Assembly: GCA_910579835.1 (NCBI GenBank)
Contig: CAJTWQ010000021.1
Span: 1 to 30,183 of the forward strand
Origin: an uncultured Ruminococcus sp.
Lineage (GTDB): Bacteria > Bacillota > Clostridia > Oscillospirales > Ruminococcaceae
Reading direction: 5' to 3'
DNA length: 30,183 nucleotides
The notes beneath the pieces were generated by a model. That model was given only the letters and a program-made list of their open reading frames with translations, was not told the DNA's origin and did no database searches. Made by a program: the position numbers and the translations under genes. Of this stretch, positions 24,308 through 30,183 are shown one piece after another (within the stretch, counting starts at the first letter, position 1; each line of letters starts with the position of its first letter).

Positions 24308-25759
24308 ATGAATTATAAATTCCAAAAAACATTATCTTTCATCACAGCGTACTCTATTCTACTTACGTCAGCTTCATGCGGTTCAAGGGTGGAAAGAAAT
24401 TCTGTAAGAACTGAAATATCCGATACTGCTGATACCAGTGAAGAAAACAGCTTTGCGACAGCGAACAGCCACGATTCACCGTCAGAGACTGGCGCTTCCG
24501 CAGCAGCCGATAATTCATCATATCCAGCATCAGAACCTCCGAAATCTGCTTCAAAAGGCAGCATATATGATACGGACGGACGTCTTTTGATCTCCGGCGA
24601 ATATGGCAAAAGAGTATATGCCGACGATTATGCCGTTTCATTCGGAAACGTTGCTACGGAGATGTCCGACGGTTATGATAGGGCGTTTAATGATATTCTG
24701 ATATCGTCAGACAACAGCGGAACTGCAAATTGCATCGCTGTTACTTTGGATGCTGAAGTACAAAATGCCGTGTACAGTTATATGCAGACTAATAATATTA
24801 AAGGAGCCTGCGTTGCCATGAGAACAGACGGTTCCATTCTTGCTCAGGTTTCATATCCGTCATATGATCCCAGAACTGTTTCCGAAACTAAATACGACGA
24901 GGAGCTTGCCTGGGGTGAATTTGGCAATAAAGCATTTCAAAACTATGAACCGGGTTCATGCTTTAAAATTATGTCAGAGGTCATCGCTGACAAGCACGGT
25001 GTATTTTCACTTACCGACGAGGGAGAATGGGAATTTGACGGTACTTCGATCGTCAATTGGGATTATGAAACTAATTTTTCCTATCCGATTGAGAGATCTC
25101 TTTCATCTGCATTCGTCAATTCCAGCAATATCTTTTTTGCCAAAGCGTTCGACCTGATAGGTTCTGACGCCGTTCTCTCCGATCTTGATTCTATTTTTCA
25201 TTTCGTTACCGATATTAAATGCGATTTTGGCGATCTCCAGAATAATATTGAGATCTACTGCAATGATGATCTCAGAAGAACAGCTTTTGGTCAGGCGTAT
25301 GTGCTTACCTCCCCTATTTACTTGACGGCGCTTGGACGTGAGGCAGTGTTTGGAGATATGGTGCGTCCTTTTGTGCTTCAAAATATCAACGGTAAAACTG
25401 CTTCTGCCGGAAACGAAGTTATTGCTTCTATTCCAGAAGAACTTCGTTATAATCTTCTTGAGGGAATGAATGCTGTGGGCGGGAATCTTAGCGTCTATGT
25501 TCCGGACGGATACAGTCTTTATGCCAAAACAGGTACTGCCGAGACATGGCTTGGGGATTTTCTCTATATAACAGGATGTGTGAAAAATAATAACGGCACC
25601 GGAATGGAATCATATAACGGAAATTACAGTAATTACGCTGAAAACGGCTCTTACATTATTGTTATGATGGTACAGAACCCTGGAGATCACGGTTTTGAAT
25701 TTGCCAGTGAATCAGCTTCTCTGTATCAGGGTCTTATTAACACAATTGTAGGAAGCTGA
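24308..25759 (+). CDS. Penicillin-binding transpeptidase-domain protein, probable lipoprotein
   Basis: This 483-residue protein should cross-link peptidoglycan outside the cell. It has a signal-like N-terminus ending at a possible lipobox Cys24 (TSASC, with a non-ideal -3 residue), then a Ser/Ala-rich linker to about residue 80, the KGSIYDTDGRLL strand typical of class B PBPs, and a compact transpeptidase domain. The three catalytic motifs are intact: S217-CFK in EPGSCFK, SSN (272-274) and KTGT (407-410). The usual class B dimerisation domain is missing, so it is shorter than FtsI or PbpA. It is monocistronic with its own promoter and terminator. The ribosome site is weak (AAAAAGG). Expected beta-lactam binding is inference. 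Confidence 0.9.
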   Translation: MNYKFQKTLSFITAYSILLTSASCGSRVERNSVRTEISDTADTSEENSFATANSHDSPSETGASAAADNSSYPASEPPKSASKGSIYDTDGRLLISGEYGKRVYADDYAVSFGNVATEMSDGYDRAFNDILISSDNSGTANCIAVTLDAEVQNAVYSYMQTNNIKGACVAMRTDGSILAQVSYPSYDPRTVSETKYDEELAWGEFGNKAFQNYEPGSCFKIMSEVIADKHGVFSLTDEGEWEFDGTSIVNWDYETNFSYPIERSLSSAFVNSSNIFFAKAFDLIGSDAVLSDLDSIFHFVTDIKCDFGDLQNNIEIYCNDDLRRTAFGQAYVLTSPIYLTALGREAVFGDMVRPFVLQNINGKTASAGNEVIASIPEELRYNLLEGMNAVGGNLSVYVPDGYSLYAKTGTAETWLGDFLYITGCVKNNNGTGMESYNGNYSNYAENGSYIIVMMVQNPGDHGFEFASESASLYQGLINTIVGS

Positions 25760-25815
25760 TAATAATATCAGACAAAGTACATCACCTGTTACTTTTAGAA
25801 TCTTTGCTGCATAAC

Positions 25816-25846
25816 AAAAGCGACCAAACTTTCGTTTGGTCGCTTT
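25816..25846. terminator. Bidirectional terminator between the transpeptidase gene and hydG
   Basis: A perfect 12-bp stem, AAAGCGACCAAA (25817-25828) with TTTGGTCGCTTT (25835-25846), is flanked by A and T tracts so that it works in both directions between two convergent genes. Confidence 0.88.
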
Positions 25847-25923
25847 ATACATGTTTCCACTTAAATCTTTATCTAACTTTTAGGAGTCACTCATAATTAC
25901 ATCAGTTTTTTTTAATTATGCTG

Positions 25924-27372
25924 TTAAAAACGAAAATCTCTTTTGCCGTTCTTTATATCCTTAAGATTCTTTACTGCTCTCTCAAAAACCTTGGGATTTG
26001 TAACCTTATTGATCTCACGTGCAATAAGCGCTTCACCTACTGCCTTAGTCTCCGGAGAAGCATAATCTTCAAGATATTCCTGCAAAGTCATAAGAGCATT
26101 AGGGTGACAGCAGTTCTGAATCTGTCCCACCTTACACAGAGACATAAATCTGTCGCCCGTTCTTCCCTCACGGTAGCACGCCGTACAGAACGACGGAATA
26201 TATCCCGTATCTATAAGCCACTTAACAACATCGTCCAGAGACCGTTGATCTGAAACATCAAACTGCTCCGTATCGTGCGGCCGCTCTTCAGAGGTATATC
26301 CGGCATAGCCGCCTACAGATGTTCTTGATCCTCCGGAAATCTGAGAAATTCCCAAACCAAGAACCCTGTCGCGGCACTCCTCATTTTCACGGGTAGAAAT
26401 AATCATTCCGGTATACGGAACGGCAATTCTGATACATGCTATAATTTTTGCAAAAATATCATCATCAATACTGTTATCAAAAACATTCGGGTCAATATCG
26501 GAAGCTCTTTTTACCCGCGGAACACTAATAGTATGAGGACCTACGCCGTGAACGGCCTCAAGATGCTCGGCATGCATGAGAAGTCCAGCAAATTCGTATT
26601 TATACATATCAAGACCAAAAAGAACACCAAGGCCTACGTCGTCGATACCTCCTTCCATAGCCCTGTCCATAGCCTCAGTATGATAAGCATAGTTGTGCTT
26701 AGGACCTGCTGGATGAAGTTTCTCATAACTTTCCTTATGATATGTCTCCTGAAAAAGAATATAGGTACCAATACCGGCATCATGCAGCTTTCTGTAGTTT
26801 TCAACAGTTGTAGCCGCAATATTGACATTTACACGTCTGATAGCTCCATTCTTATGCTTTATAGAATAAATTGTATTGATGCACTCAAGAATGTAATCAA
26901 TGGGGTTATTCACTGGATCTTCACCGGATTCGATGGCAAGACGCTTATGTCCCATATCCTGAAGAGCAATAACTTCGTTACGCACCTCTTCCTGCGTCAG
27001 CTTCTTTCTCGGTATTTCCTTGTTCTGCATATGATAAGGACAGTAAACACACTGATTTACACAGTAATTGGAAAGATAAAGCGGAGCAAACATGACAATT
27101 CTGTTACCGTAAAAAGCCTCCTTGATTTCACTGGCAAGGCTATACATCTTCTCATTAAGCTCCGGTATATCGCATGCAAGAAGCACACTCGCCTCACGAT
27201 GTGAAAGTCCGGCGCATTCGACTCCTCTTCCGGTCTTTTTCGGAGCAGCCTTATTTAGAATCTGCTCTATAAGCTCGCGGTTATGTTTATTTTCCTCGGC
27301 ATAAGCAAGAGTATCGAGGATCTCCTCATTATTTATGAATTCCTCTGCTTTTAAAGATTTAATGTCGTACAT
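25924..27372 (-). CDS. hydG: [FeFe]-hydrogenase maturase HydG (tyrosine lyase)
   Basis: HydG is a radical SAM enzyme that splits tyrosine to make the CO and CN- ligands of the hydrogenase H-cluster. The 482-residue protein has the radical-SAM cluster C104-VNQ-C108-VY-C111 and the HydG-specific C-terminal second cluster motif CX2CX22C (C396, C399, C422), which separates it from the close relative ThiH. GAGGAG precedes the ATG. The gene follows a TM1266-like regulator by 9 bp. HydE, HydF and the hydrogenase itself are not in the window and are expected elsewhere. A predicted transcript leader with a terminator precedes the pair. Confidence 0.95.
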   Translation of the reverse strand: MYDIKSLKAEEFINNEEILDTLAYAEENKHNRELIEQILNKAAPKKTGRGVECAGLSHREASVLLACDIPELNEKMYSLASEIKEAFYGNRIVMFAPLYLSNYCVNQCVYCPYHMQNKEIPRKKLTQEEVRNEVIALQDMGHKRLAIESGEDPVNNPIDYILECINTIYSIKHKNGAIRRVNVNIAATTVENYRKLHDAGIGTYILFQETYHKESYEKLHPAGPKHNYAYHTEAMDRAMEGGIDDVGLGVLFGLDMYKYEFAGLLMHAEHLEAVHGVGPHTISVPRVKRASDIDPNVFDNSIDDDIFAKIIACIRIAVPYTGMIISTRENEECRDRVLGLGISQISGGSRTSVGGYAGYTSEERPHDTEQFDVSDQRSLDDVVKWLIDTGYIPSFCTACYREGRTGDRFMSLCKVGQIQNCCHPNALMTLQEYLEDYASPETKAVGEALIAREINKVTNPKVFERAVKNLKDIKNGKRDFRF

Positions 27373-27381
27373 TTTTTCTCC

Positions 27382-27630
27382 TCATTTCTTTGAAATTGCA
27401 GCTTTTACTGAAACGCCGATTACACGACCAAGACGTCCTGTAAGCTGACTGATAATATCCGGTTCTGCATCCAGTGCCACTGAGATCAGAGAAATTCCCC
27501 TGTCCCTGTATGGTATGCCCATTCTGCCGATTATTATATCACTATACTCATGAAGTATCATATTCACCTCATGGGAAGCTGAATTTTTGTCAATTACAAT
27601 GGCAGCAACAGCTATTCTTTTATTTTCCAT
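27382..27630 (-). CDS. TM1266 family putative iron-only hydrogenase system regulator
   Basis: This 82-residue protein matches the small ACT/NikR-like family named after TM1266, found next to hydrogenase maturation genes. Visible features are the opening KRIAVAAIVI, the HEYSDIIIGRMGIPYRDRGI centre with an invariant-looking GRMG, and the closing TGRLGRVIGVSVKAAI. It has no DNA-binding domain of its own, so the regulator label of the family is not proven. GGAGGGATA lies right before the ATG, directly after the T tract of a terminator-like hairpin. It is co-transcribed with hydG. Confidence 0.9.
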   Translation of the reverse strand: MENKRIAVAAIVIDKNSASHEVNMILHEYSDIIIGRMGIPYRDRGISLISVALDAEPDIISQLTGRLGRVIGVSVKAAISKK

Positions 27631-27643
27631 TATCCCTCCAAAT

Positions 27644-27666
27644 AAAAAAACCGCCTTTTCGGACGG
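27644..27666 (-). terminator. Leader terminator just before the hydrogenase-maturation genes
   Basis: On the minus strand CCGTC (27662-27666) pairs with GGCGG (27651-27655), including one wobble, followed by seven T. The T run ends a few bases before the ribosome site of the TM1266-like gene, the usual place for a transcription attenuator. Confidence 0.7.
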
Positions 27667-27789
27667 ACAGATTTTGCATATAAAATGTGCTTTTACCTGT
27701 AATCTGATAACGGAATAAAATCCCGCTGCCCGAAAACAAATTATGTTAATTAAATACCGACGCTGAAATAAATCCCAACGTCCGTTACC
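27667..27789 (-). ncRNA. Candidate attenuator/riboswitch leader of the TM1266-hydG operon
   Basis: About 120 bases are transcribed before the leader terminator. Visible elements on the minus strand are a first hairpin (GACGTTG with CAGCGTC, one wobble), a CAGATT/AATCTG stem further down, and CGGACG (plus-strand complement at 27779-27784), which is exactly complementary to CGTCCG (27660-27665) in the terminator arm. That pairing would disrupt the terminator. No T-box sequence or known riboswitch consensus was recognised, and the ligand is unknown. Confidence 0.45.
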
Positions 27790-27795
27790 ATATTT

Positions 27796-27824
27796 ATTAT
27801 ATCACAAAAAGGAAAGAATGTCAA
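27796..27824 (-). promoter_or_regulatory. Consensus promoter for the TM1266-hydG operon
   Basis: TTGACA (27819-27824) and TATAAT (27796-27801) on the minus strand are 17 bp apart with an extended TGA. It lies just after the permease operon terminator and about 165 bp before the first start codon. Confidence 0.88.
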
Positions 27825-27828
27825 TAGG

Positions 27829-27863
27829 AAAAAGTACCTCTGGAAATAAACCCAAAGGTACTT
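27829..27863 (-). terminator. Terminator after the sugar permease operon
   Basis: A 12-bp stem, AAGTACCTCTGG (27832-27843) with CCAAAGGTACTT (27852-27863), pairs fully on the minus strand with one T-G wobble and is followed there by TTTTTCC. On the plus strand the same position is a mismatch, so it acts on the minus strand. Confidence 0.88.
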
Positions 27864-27875
27864 AATAAACTTAAA

Positions 27876-28772
27876 TTATTCCTTTACACCGCCGAGAGCA
27901 ACGCCGCCGACAATCCACTTGGAAAGAAGAACGTAAGCAATTACCATAGGGATAATTGAAAGAGCAATACAAGTATAAATTACACCATAATCAGTAAATT
28001 TATCTGATGCCTGAACGCCGTTAACCATCATTGGTAAAGTATAAAGTTTCTTATCACCGTTAAGAATAATCATTGAAGGAGTAAAGAAGTTATTCCAGTT
28101 AGCAACAAAAGCGAAGATTGCCTGAACTGCAATAGCTGGCTTCATCATAGGAATAGCAATCGTAAGGAAAGTTCTGAACTCACCGGAACCGTCAATACGT
28201 GCCGCTTCAACAATATCCAACGGGAATGATGACTTGAGGTAAGACCTCATAAAGAAAATTACCGCAGGAGCCGCAACAGCCGGAAGAATAAGAGGAATCC
28301 AAGTATTATGGAGATTCATCTTAATCATGAAGTTAACAAAACCGGCAGCTGTAACCTGAGTAGGAACCATCATAATAAGAAGAATGAATGTATAAGAGAT
28401 CTCTTTAAGTTTAAAATCATAAACGTGAATACCATACGAAGTCAATGCAGAGAAAAATACCGTAAGCAGTGTTGCACTGCAAGTAATAATAGCACTGTTT
28501 CTGTATCCAATAAGAGGTCTGAAAATAGACTTATAATTCTCATTTGATGTCATTTCCTTAAAGTTATCAGCTAAATGACTGCTTGGAAAGATTGAGAATC
28601 CATTTGCAATTTCATTACTGCTTCTTGTAGCATTAATAACAAGTATGTAAATAGGCAGCAAGCAGATTATCGTAAGAATAACAAACCAGATAAAAAGAAT
28701 GATAGACTTTATTTTCATCTTGAGTATATAATTGTCTTTACCCTGCCCATAAACAGATTTCATATCGCTCAT
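27876..28772 (-). CDS. Carbohydrate ABC transporter permease, MalG type
   Basis: This 298-residue inner-membrane protein has six membrane segments and the EAA loop EAARIDGSGEFRTFLTIAIP that docks on the ATPase. With the MalF-type partner it forms the sugar channel. Its start overlaps the end of the partner gene by four bases (ATGA), so they are translationally coupled. No ATP-binding gene is present, so the transporter probably shares a general MsmK-like ATPase, as is common in Firmicutes. Plant-polysaccharide oligosaccharides are a reasonable guess for the substrate, but nothing in the sequence fixes it. Confidence 0.93.
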   Translation of the reverse strand: MSDMKSVYGQGKDNYILKMKIKSIILFIWFVILTIICLLPIYILVINATRSSNEIANGFSIFPSSHLADNFKEMTSNENYKSIFRPLIGYRNSAIITCSATLLTVFFSALTSYGIHVYDFKLKEISYTFILLIMMVPTQVTAAGFVNFMIKMNLHNTWIPLILPAVAAPAVIFFMRSYLKSSFPLDIVEAARIDGSGEFRTFLTIAIPMMKPAIAVQAIFAFVANWNNFFTPSMIILNGDKKLYTLPMMVNGVQASDKFTDYGVIYTCIALSIIPMVIAYVLLSKWIVGGVALGGVKE

Positions 28773-29917
28773 ATACTCAGACCTCCAAACTGCTTATTTT
28801 TGATCTTTGCCTGCTGAGCAAGCTTCTTGCGCTGCTTCTTCTTCGCAATAGCATCCTTATCTCTGTTAAGATAGAAAGTAACAGAACCAAGAGCAAGAGT
28901 TACAAGGAATAGACATACGGAAGCTGCTCCTGCCCAACCATAGTTCTTATTTCCTTCAAGGTTGTTGAACGTGCCGTAAATATATACTGCTACCGTACGC
29001 AGACTTTCAGTAACCTTCTGATTACCTTTATCGTGATAGAGGTAAGGAATATCAAACATCTGGAGACCACCGATCATAGATGTTACAAGTGTATAAACCA
29101 TGATAGGACTAAGAAGCGGGAGAGTAATCTTTCTGAATACCTGCCCGCTGCTTGCACCGTCAATGCTTGCAGCTTCAAACAGTGAAGGATTGATACCCAT
29201 GATACCAGACATAAGCATAATCATAGTATTACCAAACCACATCCATGTCTGAATAAACATAACTACAATTCTCGATTCCCACTCACCGTTCAAAAGTTTT
29301 ACCCAATCAGAATAATTTGTTTTCTGTATATCGCCGTCTATTATTCCTACACTATGAAAAATCTGCTGCAATGCGCCAAATCTTGACTCCTGACAAAGTG
29401 AAGTGAACAAAACTGCAACGCATGCCGCCGTAATAATATTCGGCATATACATAATAACCTTAAAAAATCCCTTTCCGGGAATTTTCAGCATAGCGTCTGT
29501 AAACCAGACAGCAAGTGAAAGAGACAAGATGATCTGAGGAATAAAGTTTCCAAACCAAAGAATCAGCGTATTTTTAAAGGCTTCTGAAAACAGTCTATGC
29601 TGTTCATTGATTCTTGTCTTGCTTTGCTCGGCTTTGATTGTTGCAACTCGCTCTTCCTTAGGAAGCTCTTTAAGCCATTCTGCCTTTCCCATTGCAACAT
29701 CATCATCGACTTTTGTCTCAAAAAGAATAGCCTTGTAGTTGTCCATGCCTACAAATTTGGCTCCCTTTTCATCATTTTCACGAAAGCTAAGTGAAAATGT
29801 ATTAATTAAAGGCCATAATTGAAAAAAGAAATAAACAAGAAAAAACGGAAGAATAAATATATAACCATACTTTGCATAGCTGATTGATTTTATTCTTCTC
29901 TGGGCGGCTGATGCCAT
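28769..29917 (-). CDS. Carbohydrate ABC transporter permease, MalF type
   Basis: This 382-residue protein has the EAA loop EAASIDGASSGQVFRKITLP and six core membrane segments. After the first segment there is a charged extracytoplasmic insertion (about residues 60-115, with many Lys and Glu), and the C-terminus is a long basic cytosolic tail (AKKKQRKKLAQQAKIKNK). The ATG at 29917 is chosen over the GTG at 29923, because the GAGAGGG site is too close to the GTG. It follows the solute-binding protein gene after a stable hairpin without a T tract. Confidence 0.93.
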   Translation of the reverse strand: MASAAQRRIKSISYAKYGYIFILPFFLVYFFFQLWPLINTFSLSFRENDEKGAKFVGMDNYKAILFETKVDDDVAMGKAEWLKELPKEERVATIKAEQSKTRINEQHRLFSEAFKNTLILWFGNFIPQIILSLSLAVWFTDAMLKIPGKGFFKVIMYMPNIITAACVAVLFTSLCQESRFGALQQIFHSVGIIDGDIQKTNYSDWVKLLNGEWESRIVVMFIQTWMWFGNTMIMLMSGIMGINPSLFEAASIDGASSGQVFRKITLPLLSPIMVYTLVTSMIGGLQMFDIPYLYHDKGNQKVTESLRTVAVYIYGTFNNLEGNKNYGWAGAASVCLFLVTLALGSVTFYLNRDKDAIAKKKQRKKLAQQAKIKNKQFGGLSI

Positions 29918-29961
29918 AGCCACACACCCTCTCGTAAAATAGTTTCAGATTATGAATGAGC

Positions 29962-29985
29962 GCCTGCAAGTACTACCTTGCAGGC
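29962..29985 (-). other. Intercistronic hairpin between the binding-protein and permease genes
   Basis: A perfect 9-bp GC-rich stem, GCCTGCAAG (29962-29970) with CTTGCAGGC (29977-29985), has a 6-nt loop and no T tract on the minus strand. It is likely to protect the 3' end of the binding-protein message while letting part of transcription continue into the permeases. Confidence 0.7.
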
Positions 29986-30030
29986 ATTCACTCTTAATTA
30001 GTTAATTATAGTAACGTTGATTGGTGATTA

Positions 30031-30183
30031 TTATTCAATCTCAACAGCAGCAGCAACGTCAGAGTAGATCTTCTTCTCTACATCTTCCCATGAAGCGCCA
30101 TTCTTGCAGTACTCCTCAGTTACAGCATCAAGGAACTTGCCCTTGATAGTAGCATCATAAGGTGTAATAAGTCCCTTAAGATC
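30031..30183 (-). CDS. Extracellular sugar-binding protein, C-terminal part only (cut by window edge)
   Basis: Fifty codons and a TAA stop are inside the window; the rest lies beyond 30183. The visible end includes FLDAVTEEYCKNGASWEDVE and KKIYSDVAAAVEIE, a helical C-terminus like those of family 1 solute-binding lipoproteins (MalE/UgpB type). Codon use is strongly biased (GCT, AAG, CTT, GAT), more so than the neighbouring genes, as expected for a highly expressed binding protein. The position before the MalF and MalG genes supports the call. Substrate unknown. Confidence 0.75.
   Translation of the reverse strand, partial: DLKGLITPYDATIKGKFLDAVTEEYCKNGASWEDVEKKIYSDVAAAVEIE

Noticed and set aside
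25892..25920. CATAATTA/TAATTATG inverted repeat downstream of hydG
   Set aside because: AT-only stem with no T tract; the strong bidirectional terminator at 25816-25846 explains the convergent ends better.
26533..27204. Long plus-strand open frame (223 codons) antisense to hydG
   Set aside because: It lies wholly inside the conserved HydG gene, has no ribosome site, and its translation shows no domain pattern; it is a shadow of hydG codon use.
27640..27789. T-box or Moco riboswitch in the hydrogenase operon leader
   Set aside because: Neither the T-box sequence around TGG nor the conserved Moco leader blocks could be found.
1..30183. CRISPR array, tRNA, rRNA or prophage genes
   Set aside because: No regularly spaced repeats, tRNA-like cloverleaf, rRNA block or phage protein was seen on either strand.

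Overview
The window reads as a chromosomal segment of a low-to-moderate GC, anaerobic Gram-positive bacterium of the class Clostridia. The most likely group is Ruminococcus or a near relative in the Oscillospiraceae. This placement is inference from gene content: strong AGGAGG ribosome sites, sigma-A promoters with TGnTATAAT extended -10 boxes, the yigZ-dGTPase-dnaG-rpoD order, a LytR-CpsA-Psr wall enzyme, HydG with a TM1266-type regulator ([FeFe]-hydrogenase maturation), and a sugar ABC importer with no local ATPase. No rRNA, tRNA, CRISPR array, prophage or intact insertion sequence was seen.

Layout. Bases 1-2000 are the most accessory part. They hold a 162-bp MITE-like element with TA flanks, an autoregulated MerR regulator with a classic 19-bp-spacer promoter, and two plus-strand GNAT acetyltransferases behind a promoter that carries a perfect inverted repeat. 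Bases 2025-6751 (minus) are rlmB, a large membrane protein that looks like a P1B-type ATPase stripped of every catalytic motif, and an LCP ligase with a Tyr/Gln-rich cytosolic tail. Bases 6882-9743 (minus) hold a membrane-anchored metallophosphoesterase whose promoter implies a leaderless mRNA, then a ychF-ttcA pair. Bases 9825-12566 encode a cytosolic EAL phosphodiesterase fused to a seven-repeat glycine-rich beta-helix-like domain, behind a long structured leader. Bases 12788-17523 (minus) are rpmE, yigZ, the dGTPase gene, dnaG and rpoD. Bases 17807-23961 (minus) hold phosphoglucomutase, a membrane acyltransferase, phosphofructokinase and a second, membrane-anchored, EAL protein. A lone plus-strand transpeptidase follows at 24308-25759. 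The right end (minus) holds hydG with its TM1266-like partner behind a candidate attenuator leader, then MalG- and MalF-type permeases and the cut-off C-terminus of a solute-binding protein.

How the genes fit together. Central carbon flow (sugar uptake, phosphoglucomutase, phosphofructokinase), H2 metabolism (HydG), wall assembly (LCP, transpeptidase, acyltransferase) and c-di-GMP breakdown (two EAL proteins) sit between core replication, transcription and translation genes. Three downstream genes (LCP, yigZ, acyltransferase) start just after a terminator-like hairpin with no visible room for a new promoter, which suggests controlled read-through. The least explained items are the degenerate P-type-ATPase-like protein, the EAL/beta-helix fusion, and the leader of the hydrogenase-maturation operon. 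All function statements rest on reading motifs by eye; no database search was run.
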